Shown here one piece after another: positions 25,819 through 32,666 of a stretch of DNA of 64,000 nucleotides (within the stretch, counting starts at the first letter, position 1; the number at the start of each line of letters is the position of its first letter). Made by a program: the position numbers and the translations under genes. The stretch comes from Acidobacteriota bacterium (GTDB lineage Bacteria; Actinomycetota; Acidimicrobiia; Acidimicrobiales; Microtrichaceae). The notes beneath the pieces were generated by a model. The model saw only the letters and a program-made list of their open reading frames with translations, ran no database searches and had not been told where the DNA came from. The stretch is taken from contig QEUP01000010.1 of assembly GCA_003577145.1 (NCBI GenBank), positions 1 through 64,000 on the forward strand. The letters run 5' to 3'.

Positions 25819-25838
25819 CCCGGGACCAAGGTCCCGAT
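25819..25838. promoter_or_regulatory. DosR-box-like palindrome 1
   Basis: CCCGGGACCAAGGTCCCGAT contains the perfect core GGGAC-N4-GTCCC at 25822-25835, matching the core and spacing of the mycobacterial DosR (DevR) box. It lies 14 bp after the tetR stop and is followed by two further box-like sites. Confidence 0.55.
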
Positions 25839-25867
25839 CTCGACTGATGCCGCGCCGGACCGGGGGG

Positions 25868-25994
25868 TGAGCCAACCTCGGGACCGACGACCCCTCCGGC
25901 GCCCCTTGCTATCACCCGCTGGAGGATCTCACCCGGGTGCGATGGATGAGCCAACCTCGGGACCAACGGCCCTTCCGGCGCTCCTCGCTATCAC
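25868..25994 (+). repeat. 48-bp imperfect direct repeat, each copy with a DosR-like box
   Basis: Copies at 25868-25915 and 25947-25994 agree at 43 of 48 bases, 79 bp apart start to start. Each carries a GGGAC-N4-(G)NCCC box (cores 25880-25893 GACCC and 25959-25972 GGCCC) and, about 17 bp downstream, TATCAC, a usable -10. Each unit thus looks like a complete activator-dependent promoter. They point to the genes from 26242 on. Confidence 0.6.
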
Positions 25995-26241
25995 TCAACG
26001 TGGGACCTACACGTCTGGGGGACGTGCTGATTGTGGTCGACGACAGGACGACGCTGGAGGTGCTCGGACAGGCCGAGCGCCGGCAGCTTCTGCCTCCGGG
26101 TGGGCTCGGCCGAGCAAGCGACCGGCAACGGTCGCCTCGCTGATGACGACGCCTCACCAATGACACAGCCTCGACCCCCGGATCGACCGACACCGGGGCG
26201 AGTCATCCACCCAACAGGTGGAGTACAGGAGAACGCAGGAG
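25995..26241 (+). other. leader region downstream of the duplicated promoter
   Basis: The stretch between the last box and the first plausible gene holds no recognised gene. A 39-codon frame from GTG at 26024 to 26143 (LIVVDDRTTLEVLGQAE at its start) follows TGGGGGA and could be a small protein or the remnant of a longer one. A weak further half-box, TGGGACC, lies at 26001. If transcription begins near 26001, the leader to 26242 is about 240 nt. Confidence 0.3.
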
Positions 26242-26445
26242 ATGGGAACACCGGCCACCGCAGAGGAGCCCGGGATGGGGCACGGCAACGACCTCACCGT
26301 CGAGTTCCGCCCCAACGCCGAGCTTCCCGGCCCCGTGGCCGAGGCGGCTGCGGTTCGGACCGCCGCCGGGATACGCGGCATCGACCCCCACTCGGGGAAG
26401 ATCGACGTGTCCTTGAAGGGACAGGTACCGCGACGATGCCTTTGA
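26242..26445 (+). CDS. small hypothetical protein in the DosR-like cluster
   Basis: 67 residues from ATG at 26242, which has AGGAGAA about nine bases upstream and a second AGGAG directly before it. The sequence is soluble and includes NDLTVEFRPNAELPGPVAEA and GIDPHSGKIDVSLKGQ. I recognise no family. It overlaps the next gene by ten bases, consistent with coupled translation. Its place just after the box-bearing promoter repeats suggests induction with the stress cluster; that is inference. It could also be non-coding leader. Confidence 0.4.
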   Translation: MGTPATAEEPGMGHGNDLTVEFRPNAELPGPVAEAAAVRTAAGIRGIDPHSGKIDVSLKGQVPRRCL

Positions 26446-26885
26446 TCCAGGACTACACGCTCGTGGGCCTGCCGGTCGAGATCATCGTGGAGCGCTGGGC
26501 GAGCGGAGGCGAGCAGATGCTGGCCTGCGCCAGCGCCCGGGCCCACCGGACCGCGGTCGACCTCATCGGCGTGGATGACGGCGACGAATCGCCCAGCTGG
26601 GACATATGGGCAGGCCCGGCCCGGGAGCGGTACGGCGCCCGGCGGGTCCTGCCTTTCATGGTGGACGCTCACGGGAGCTCTCTGGCGCTGTGCCACATGG
26701 ATGGTGATCTCGAGCTCACGCCGCTGGCTCCGAAGCTCTCGCACCTCAAGCTCCTGGGGTCCTACAAGCCCTCCACCCAACGCGAGATCACCTGGCCGAA
26801 CCACACCTGGGCGGAGGTGTGTGCCCGCCAGTTGCTGGTCGAGCTCGTGGCCGAGCTCGAGGCCGCGCCGGCAGCCTCCACCTGA
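26436..26885 (+). CDS. hypothetical protein in the DosR-like cluster
   Basis: 149 residues from ATG at 26436. Soluble, mixed alpha/beta: VGLPVEIIVERWASGGEQML, ARAHRTAVDLIGVDDGDESP, WDIWAGPARERYGARRVLPF, TWAEVCARQLLVELVAELEA. No recognised domain. The frame is open far upstream, but composition there is Arg-rich and unnatural, so the start is set where normal composition begins, 13 bases after a GAAGGGACAGG stretch. Ends eight bases before the convergent kinase gene. Candidate member of the same stress regulon. Confidence 0.55.
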   Translation: MPLIQDYTLVGLPVEIIVERWASGGEQMLACASARAHRTAVDLIGVDDGDESPSWDIWAGPARERYGARRVLPFMVDAHGSSLALCHMDGDLELTPLAPKLSHLKLLGSYKPSTQREITWPNHTWAEVCARQLLVELVAELEAAPAAST

Positions 26886-26893
26886 CGCCCCAT

Positions 26894-28405
26894 TCAGCAC
26901 TCGGTCGGCGCCAGAGGCCAACGCCCGCCCACCACGTCGATCGCCTCGTCGATCTCGGCCCGCAGGTCTCTGTCGGTCCGGATGGGCTCGGCCTCGGGCC
27001 AGGCATCGAAGGTCTCGTGCATGCTCTTCGCCACTTCCATCGTGGCGTCCGAGGCGCTGTCGGGCCGCAGCTCGCGCTCGAGCAGCCGCTCGCCGGTCAC
27101 CTGTGCCGGGGCTTCGCACCGCAGCTCCGCCAGCTCGGTGCAGGAAGCCATCGCCAGGTTCCTGGCCCGCGCGCGCTCGATGCGGCTCTGCCACGACGCA
27201 TCGAGGATCACCGATTCGCCCATCGACAGGAGTGCCCCCGCTTTCGAGAGCAGCACGTCGTAGGTGGCCGCGGTCATGTCCGGGCGGTAGATGCCCTCCC
27301 CGACCGGAGCAGACGCGTCGTCGCTGGACGAGAGGCCCGCCAGCTCCTTTCGTTCGACGTCGGAGCGCAGCACCGACCATCCGAGCTGGTCGCTCAAACC
27401 CTGAGCGAGGGTCGACTTGCCGGATCCTGGCTCGCCGCCCACCAGGACGAGGCGCGGCGCTGCCCGCTGCAGGTGGCGCCGGCAGATCGCCAGCAGCGCG
27501 TTCGCCTCGCCGGCGTGCTCGTCGCCGGGCTCGACCGCGGACAGGCACGCCACCTTCGCCCGCACCAGAGCCCGGTGTGCGACATAGAAGTGGGCCAACG
27601 ATGCCGGATGCAGCTCTGCGGTGAACTCCTGGTACCAGCGAATGAGATCGACCGACCAGCTCACGTGGCCGAGGCGCTGCAGATCCATGACGAGAAACGC
27701 CACATCGGCGAGCACGTCAGTGGTTCGCAGATCGTCGTCGAAGGCGAGGCAGTCGAGGATGCGAGGGCCGTCATCGAGAACGAAGATGTCGTCGGCGAGG
27801 ACGTCGCCGTGCCCGTCTCTGATGAGGCCGTGCTCGATCCGCTGCTCGAACAGGGGTCCCCGGCCGTCGATGTAGGCATGCGCCAGCCGGGTCACGTCGG
27901 CGAGGAGGGAACGGGGTACGAGCCTGTCCTCGAAGGGCTCGAGACCCTTCAGGTTGGACTCCCACATGGACCGGAGCGCCCCCTGGCCGGCCAGGCGCTC
28001 GGCGTCCTCGGCCACTGCGGCCTGTTCGTGGAACGCCGCGAGCTTCCGGGCCACCTGCTCGAGCCCCTCGTGCCCACGGCGGTCCCCGCGCGCCAGCAGG
28101 GTGCTGAGCCTCCTCTCGGATGGCATGCGCCGCATCTCCAGGACCGCGTCGACGAGCTCACCTTCGGAGTCCCGGACGTCGAGCACCCGGAGATACACGT
28201 CGGGGGCGAGGCGGCGGTTGAGGAGGAGCTCACGTTTCAGGGCTTGTCGCCGGATGGCCGGAGTGGACTGGTCGATGAAGGCGAAGGCCACCGGCTTGGC
28301 CGCCTTGTAGGCGCGATCACCCCAGAAGACCAGCACTGAGATGTGGGTCTCGGCCAGATCCAGTTCGAGATCCTGTGCTGACGCACCCTTCGTTGGCTCG
28401 AACAT
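26894..28405 (-). CDS. two-domain APH-like / P-loop kinase (Rv2004c-like)
   Basis: 503 residues. The first half (about 30-310) is an aminoglycoside-phosphotransferase-like domain with EHGLIRDGHGDVLADDIFVL as the catalytic loop and ILDCLAFDDDLRTTDVLADVAFL as the metal-binding region. The second half is a P-loop kinase with LVLVGGEPGSGKSTLAQGL (Walker A). This fusion matches M. tuberculosis Rv2004c, a DosR-regulon member of unknown substrate. ATG at 28405 lies eight bases after the stop of the universal stress protein gene, whose GGAGGGGGAAGG end supplies the ribosome site, so the two form an operon as Rv2005c-Rv2004c do. Confidence 0.85.
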   Translation of the reverse strand: MFEPTKGASAQDLELDLAETHISVLVFWGDRAYKAAKPVAFAFIDQSTPAIRRQALKRELLLNRRLAPDVYLRVLDVRDSEGELVDAVLEMRRMPSERRLSTLLARGDRRGHEGLEQVARKLAAFHEQAAVAEDAERLAGQGALRSMWESNLKGLEPFEDRLVPRSLLADVTRLAHAYIDGRGPLFEQRIEHGLIRDGHGDVLADDIFVLDDGPRILDCLAFDDDLRTTDVLADVAFLVMDLQRLGHVSWSVDLIRWYQEFTAELHPASLAHFYVAHRALVRAKVACLSAVEPGDEHAGEANALLAICRRHLQRAAPRLVLVGGEPGSGKSTLAQGLSDQLGWSVLRSDVERKELAGLSSSDDASAPVGEGIYRPDMTAATYDVLLSKAGALLSMGESVILDASWQSRIERARARNLAMASCTELAELRCEAPAQVTGERLLERELRPDSASDATMEVAKSMHETFDAWPEAEPIRTDRDLRAEIDEAIDVVGGRWPLAPTEC

Positions 28406-28412
28406 GATGGCG

Positions 28413-28859
28413 TCAGCCTTCCCCCTCCCCTTCCTCGTAGCGGACCACGACAACGGGGCACTTGGAATGATGGACCAGATAGGTGCTCACCGATCCCAGG
28501 AGCAGGCCGCTGAACCCACCCAGTCCCCTGCTCCCGACCACGACCATGTCCTTTGCCTCGGCATGATCGAGAAGGCATCGCCCCGGATGGCCGTGGAGGA
28601 CCACCGCGTTCATCGCCGGTTGGCCCTCGCCTCCCGTTCGAGCTTCCTCGATGGCGTGCTCGGCGACCCTCGCCGCGGCCTTCTCGTAGGCTTCGAGGTC
28701 CGAGACGTTGAGGTCGAAGCTCGGTCCCGTGTAGACGGGGGTCCGCCACACGGACACGACATCGATGTCGTGATCGCGGATCCTCGCCTCCTCGAGCGCC
28801 CAACGCAGAGCCAGGACCGATTCGTCCGACCCGTCGACGCCGACCACGATCGTTCCCAT
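28413..28859 (-). CDS. universal stress protein (UspA family)
   Basis: 148 residues, one Usp domain. IVVGVDGSDESVLALRWALE is the N-terminal strand-helix, and VVVGSRGLGGFSGLLLGSVS carries the ATP-binding G-2x-G-9x-G-S pattern, so it belongs to the nucleotide-binding class. A clear AAGGAGG precedes the ATG. The promoter (TAGCGT at 28907-28912) shares a conserved module with three other genes, and a DosR-like box lies further upstream at 28999-29018. First gene of an operon with the APH/P-loop kinase. Role by family: survival under hypoxia or starvation. Confidence 0.93.
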   Translation of the reverse strand: MGTIVVGVDGSDESVLALRWALEEARIRDHDIDVVSVWRTPVYTGPSFDLNVSDLEAYEKAAARVAEHAIEEARTGGEGQPAMNAVVLHGHPGRCLLDHAEAKDMVVVGSRGLGGFSGLLLGSVSTYLVHHSKCPVVVVRYEEGEGEG

Positions 28860-28906
28860 GGGACCTCCTTCAACCAGAGATGCCGACCCGCTGCTCCGAG
28901 CGCACG

Positions 28907-28945
28907 ACGCTAGCCCCGATCGTTCACGATTGAGGACCCGAGAAC
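28907..28945 (-). promoter_or_regulatory. promoter of the Usp-kinase operon with conserved module
   Basis: On the minus strand TAGCGT (28907-28912) follows GTGAACGATCGGGGC. The whole block 28909-28945 matches 18964-19000 with a few mismatches and one indel. Predicted mRNA start is near 28900, giving a leader of about 40 nt with a ribosome site. Confidence 0.5.
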
Positions 28946-28998
28946 CCCGGCCGGCACCTCGACCACCGCCCCATGGTGCGCTCGGGAGGGACGAGGGT

Positions 28999-29018
28999 AA
29001 AGGGGCGGAGGTCCCGAG
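28999..29018. promoter_or_regulatory. DosR-box-like site between Usp and sensor-kinase genes
   Basis: On the minus strand CTCGGGACCTCCGCCCCTTT holds a GGGAC-N4-GCCCC core (29002-29015), a one-base departure from the palindrome. It lies between the divergent Usp operon and the histidine kinase gene. A TAGAGT -10 for the kinase is at 29065-29070, placing the box about 68 bases upstream of that transcript start. Confidence 0.4.
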
Positions 29019-29098
29019 AGTTGCAGCGGCCCGCCCCGGTTCGGTGATCGTCCAGGGCGACCGGTAGAGTCGACGTTGACGACGCAGGACTGCTGCCA

Positions 29099-30205
29099 GT
29101 GTCGTGCACCACGCTGTCGAGCCTGTCGCGGACCACTGTGATCACCGACGCCCATGACAACGAGCTGATCAGTGCGATCATCTCTGCGGCTCCGGACGGG
29201 CTGGTCGTGGTCGACCGCGAGGGCCGCATCGTCCTGGTGAACCCTCAGGTCGAGCGGATGCTCGGATACGGCGCCGACGAACTGCTGGGAGAGAAGGTCG
29301 AACTGCTCGTCCCCGACTCGTTGCGGGTAGAGCACGAACGGGACCGGACCCGCTACGTGGCGAACCCGAGCCTGCGCCCCATGACGTCGGGCCTGGACCT
29401 GACCGCCCGGCACAAGGACGGCTCGCAGATACCGGTCGAGATCAGCTTGAGCCCGCTGGTCACGGCCCAGTCCCTCTACACCATCGCCTCGGTCCGCGAC
29501 ATCACCGACCGTCTCGAGACCGAGCAGGCACTGCGCGATGCCCACGAGGCAGTCCAGTTGGCCGAGGAGCGGGAGAGAATCGCCCGTGACCTCCACGACA
29601 CGGTGATCCAGCACCTCTTCGCGACCGGCATGTCGTTGCAGGCGATCGCTTCCGGCATCGATGACGACAAGGCTCGCGAACGCCTCACGATGGCGGTTGA
29701 CGACCTCGACGAGACCATCAGACAGGTTCGCACCGCCATCTTCGGCCTGAGGAACCGCGACAACGTCGGTGAGAGCATCAAGAGCGCGGTGATCGAGCTG
29801 ATCGAGAGCTCTGGCAGGATGCTGGGGTTCCGGCCCGAGCTGTCCATGGACGGCCCGATCGACACGCGTGTGTCCCCTGCAATGGGCGAGCACCTGCTCC
29901 CCACCCTCCACGAGGCCCTGTCCAACGTCTCGCGACACGCCCGGGCCCACCGGGCGAGGGTCGGTATCACCGTCAACGGAGATCTCGTGTTGTCCGTGAG
30001 TGACGATGGGATCGGACTGGAGCAGGATCCCGATCTCAGCTCACCGGGCTGGCGCGAGACCCGACGCGACGGCGGCGGTCTGCAAAACATGGCCGCGCGC
30101 GCCAAGGAACTGGGCGGATGCCTCATCGTCGGTCCCGGCCTCGATGGCGCCGGCACATGCGTCACTTGGCGGGTCCCGTTGAAGGGCGCCCACAGGCAGC
30201 CCTGA
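29099..30205 (+). CDS. PAS-domain histidine kinase, DevS/NarX (HisKA_3) type
   Basis: Up to 368 residues. PAS domain about 22-140 (SAAPDGLVVVDREGRIVLVN, then YTIASVRDITDRLE). The dimerisation segment RERIARDLHDTVIQHLFATG carries the phospho-accepting His at 166 and is very like mycobacterial DevS/DosT. ATP-binding motifs HEALSNVSRHA, VSDDGIGLE and GGGLQNMAARA are intact. Unlike DevS it has no GAF heme domains, only one PAS, so the signal is not obviously oxygen. GTG at 29099 is the longest start; GTG at 29138 also fits. Paired with the response regulator 32 bases downstream. Confidence 0.9.
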   Translation: MSCTTLSSLSRTTVITDAHDNELISAIISAAPDGLVVVDREGRIVLVNPQVERMLGYGADELLGEKVELLVPDSLRVEHERDRTRYVANPSLRPMTSGLDLTARHKDGSQIPVEISLSPLVTAQSLYTIASVRDITDRLETEQALRDAHEAVQLAEERERIARDLHDTVIQHLFATGMSLQAIASGIDDDKARERLTMAVDDLDETIRQVRTAIFGLRNRDNVGESIKSAVIELIESSGRMLGFRPELSMDGPIDTRVSPAMGEHLLPTLHEALSNVSRHARAHRARVGITVNGDLVLSVSDDGIGLEQDPDLSSPGWRETRRDGGGLQNMAARAKELGGCLIVGPGLDGAGTCVTWRVPLKGAHRQP

Positions 30206-30237
30206 CGCTTCACTCTCATCGCGGGCATGATGGAGTC

Positions 30238-30888
30238 ATGACGATTCGAGTGTTCCTCCTCGACGACCACGAGGTCGTCCGTAGGGGTCTGCGCCAGCTC
30301 CTGGAGTCCGACGAGGAACTAGAGGTGGTCGGTGAAGCCGCTACCGCGGAGGAAGCGGTCGGACGAATCCCCGCAACGTCACCCGATGTGGCCGTGCTGG
30401 ACGTGCAACTCCCGGATGGGACCGGTGTCGAGGTGTGCCGGGACGTCCGGTCGAAGAACCCTGAGCTGGCGGTGCTGATGCTCACGAGCTTCGACGACGA
30501 CAAGGCGCTGTTCGATTCGATAATGGCCGGCGCGGCCGGTTACGTACTGAAGCAGATCAAGGGCAACGAGCTGATCGAGGCCATCAAGGCGGTCGCCGGC
30601 GGGAGGTCACTGCTCGATCCGGAGGTCACACAGCTCGTCCTCGACCGGCTCCGGAAGGGGGAGAGCGAGGATGCCCTCGTTGCCCAGCTGACACCGCAGG
30701 AGCGCAACATCTTCGACCTCATCGGCGAGGGCCTCACCAACAAGCAGATAGGTGAGCGGATGTACCTCGCCGAAAAGACGGTCAAGAACTACGTCTCCAA
30801 CGTGTTGGCCAAGCTGGGCATGCAGCGTCGCACCGAGGTGGCCGCCTACGCCGCCCGCCTCGACGAACGCAAGCACCCGTCTACCTGA
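30238..30888 (+). CDS. DevR/DosR-like response regulator (NarL family)
   Basis: 216 residues. Receiver domain with VFLLDDHEVVRRGLRQLL, phospho-acceptor Asp at 55 (VAVLDVQLPDGTG) and the Lys of GYVLKQIKG. The output domain holds QERNIFDLIGEGLTNKQIGE, then RMYLAEKTVKNYVSNVLAKLG, nearly the wording of the DosR DNA-recognition helices, which supports recognition of DosR-type GGGAC-N4-GTCCC boxes. Target candidates are the boxes at 25819-25972 and 28999. Starts at ATG 30238; converges with the SDR gene 17 bases after its stop. Confidence 0.92.
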   Translation: MTIRVFLLDDHEVVRRGLRQLLESDEELEVVGEAATAEEAVGRIPATSPDVAVLDVQLPDGTGVEVCRDVRSKNPELAVLMLTSFDDDKALFDSIMAGAAGYVLKQIKGNELIEAIKAVAGGRSLLDPEVTQLVLDRLRKGESEDALVAQLTPQERNIFDLIGEGLTNKQIGERMYLAEKTVKNYVSNVLAKLGMQRRTEVAAYAARLDERKHPST

Positions 30889-30904
30889 ATGTCGGAGCAC
30901 CGAC

Positions 30905-31846
30905 CTACGGTCTGTGATCGAAGCAGTCGTACCCCACTCCGGTGAGCTGCTCCGACATGGCCCAGAGCCGGGCGGCGGCCTGGCGGTCGTGGCTCCTCGC
31001 CACCGAGCGGACCTCCCTGGGAGGTAGCCCCTTGAGTTGGAAGATCCCCTTGGGGCCGTAGTAGCCACCCCCGCGAACCTCCGGGGCCGTGGCCGCGAAG
31101 ACCACCGTCGCTGCGCCCTTCTCCGCGTCCTGAGCGAACAGCCGGAGGAGCACGGCGGTTGTGCGGGGCTTGTGCCCTCGCATCTGGGGCCCCACGGCGA
31201 ACAGGTTGGTACGGCAGTACCCGGGGTGACAGGCGACGCTGAGCAGGCGGGTCCCCGCATCGGCCGAGCGCCGCTGCAGCTCGTAGGCGAACAGCAGCGC
31301 CGCGAGCTTGCTCTGGCAGTAGGCCTTGACCCGACCGTAGCGGCGGGCACCCTGGAGGTCGTCGAAGGCGATGCGGCCCACCACGTGCGCCAGGCTCGAG
31401 AGGCTGACCACCCGCGCCCTGTCGGCAGCGAGCAACTGGGGCAGCAACAGCCCGGTGAGGGCGAAGTGACCCAAGTAGTTGGTCCCGAGCTGTAGCTCGA
31501 ACCCGTCGGGAGTCTCCAGTCGTGGTACCGCCATCAAACCGGCGTTGTTGACGAGCAGGTCGATCTCGTGGTGTCGGCGGGCGATCGCTCCGGCGAAGCG
31601 ACGTATCGACGCGAGGTCGGCCAGATCGAGCTCGCAGACCTCGAGATTCGCATCGGGAAGACCCGCCGTGATCGCCTTCGCCGCATCGCCGCCCTTGGCG
31701 ACGTTGCGGCACGCCATGACAACCGTCGCCTCTCGGGCGGCCAGCAACCTGGCGGTCTCGTAACCCAGGCCGCTGTTGGCACCCGACACGATCGCCACTC
31801 GGCCCGAGAGGCCACCGGCCTGCGCCGGAGTCCAAGGCGCGCTCAT
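30905..31846 (-). CDS. SDR-family oxidoreductase, retinol-dehydrogenase-like
   Basis: 313 residues. Cofactor loop SGANSGLGYETARLL (GxxxGxG), LLVNNAGLMAVP (NNAG), catalytic Ser in VVSLSSLAHVV and YCQSK (YxxxK) are in place, and ACRN after strand 2 favours NADP(H). The length and LGHFALTGLLLPQL resemble WW-oxidoreductase/retinol dehydrogenase-type SDRs. C-terminal RGGGYYGPKGIFQLKG is typical of that subgroup. Substrate unknown. It lies inside the stress cluster but shows no box-like site of its own. Confidence 0.88.
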   Translation of the reverse strand: MSAPWTPAQAGGLSGRVAIVSGANSGLGYETARLLAAREATVVMACRNVAKGGDAAKAITAGLPDANLEVCELDLADLASIRRFAGAIARRHHEIDLLVNNAGLMAVPRLETPDGFELQLGTNYLGHFALTGLLLPQLLAADRARVVSLSSLAHVVGRIAFDDLQGARRYGRVKAYCQSKLAALLFAYELQRRSADAGTRLLSVACHPGYCRTNLFAVGPQMRGHKPRTTAVLLRLFAQDAEKGAATVVFAATAPEVRGGGYYGPKGIFQLKGLPPREVRSVARSHDRQAAARLWAMSEQLTGVGYDCFDHRP

Positions 31847-31859
31847 CGGGTCACCTCCG

Positions 31860-31876
31860 CCGGACGGGTGGTCCGG
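31860..31876. other. hairpin or operator upstream of the SDR gene
   Basis: CCGGAC-GGGTG-GTCCGG is a perfect inverted repeat (6-bp arms, 5-bp centre) 14 bases before the SDR start and 42 bases after the stop of the Usp gene. No T-run follows, so it may be an operator rather than a terminator. Confidence 0.3.
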
Positions 31877-31917
31877 CGTTCACCATGCGCTGGTGGCCGG
31901 CCGTTCGGCAAGTTCAC

Positions 31918-32364
31918 CTAGTCGTCCTGGCCTTCGTTCCCTTCGGCCGGCACGACGACGACAGGACAAGGAGCGTGGTGCACGCAGTAGGTGCTCACCG
32001 ACCCCAGCCTCAGGCCGGAGAAGCCGCCATGCCCGCGTGCTCCGACCACGAGCAGGTCGGCTCCGCGCGCGTGCTCCAGCAATGCGCGCCCTGGGTGACC
32101 CTCGACCACCACGCCCCGCATCGGGGGGTCACCCTCGCCGGTACTGGCCGAGTCCATGGCCGCTTCGATCATCGTCTTCGCCGCATCCTGGATGATGCCC
32201 GGGTCGGGCATGTCGACGTTGAAGCCGCTGCCACCGAAGTATGTCTCCCGCCAGGCGACCACAGCTTCGAGGTCGTCGCCGCGCAAGGCAGCCTCGTCCC
32301 TCGCCCAGTGCAGCGCCGCCTGTGACGACGTCGACCCGTCGACCCCAACGACGACCTTTCCCAT
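31918..32364 (-). CDS. universal stress protein (UspA family)
   Basis: 148 residues from the ATG that follows AAGGAGC; the frame continues upstream through a tandem repeat that is more likely leader. Usp fold: VVVGVDGSTSSQAALHWARD at the start and LVVGARGHGGFSGLRLGSVS with the ATP-binding glycines and Ser. Close paralogue in layout to the protein at 28413 (both share the STYxVHHxxCPVVVV ending). Upstream lies a 16-bp tandem repeat at 32374-32430. Probably another output of the dormancy-type response. Confidence 0.92.
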   Translation of the reverse strand: MGKVVVGVDGSTSSQAALHWARDEAALRGDDLEAVVAWRETYFGGSGFNVDMPDPGIIQDAAKTMIEAAMDSASTGEGDPPMRGVVVEGHPGRALLEHARGADLLVVGARGHGGFSGLRLGSVSTYCVHHAPCPVVVVPAEGNEGQDD

Positions 32365-32373
32365 CGCATGCTC

Positions 32374-32430
32374 CTTGCCGTCGATTCGCCTTGCCGTCGA
32401 TTGACTTTGCCGTCGATTCACGTTGCCGTC
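32374..32430. repeat. 16-bp tandem repeat in the Usp leader
   Basis: Three full copies and one partial copy of a 16-base unit with core TTGCCGTCGATT (32374-32389, 32390-32405, 32406-32421, 32422-32430). Read on the minus strand each unit contains AATCGACGGCAA, and the last one runs into the ribosome site of the Usp gene. The remaining bases to 32666 hold no gene I can support. Confidence 0.75.
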
Positions 32431-32666
32431 AGGAGCCAGCGCCCCGTACCCCGACGACCAGGACCACGAGGCCCACGGGGGACCTTACTACCAGCGGTCC
32501 ACATCCCCGATCCGGCGAGCCCCGGAGCGCTGCGTGCCAGCCTTCTTGGCAGCGTTTTCAGCGGCTGGAGGGGGTATTGCTGCCAAGAACGGTGGGTGAT
32601 GGTCCACATCTGTAGTCTCGACCGTTGCGCCTGTAGGACCGAGACGACGACAGCAGGCAGACCCCA

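Noticed and set aside
32374-32430. CRISPR array
   Set aside because: Direct tandem units without spacers.
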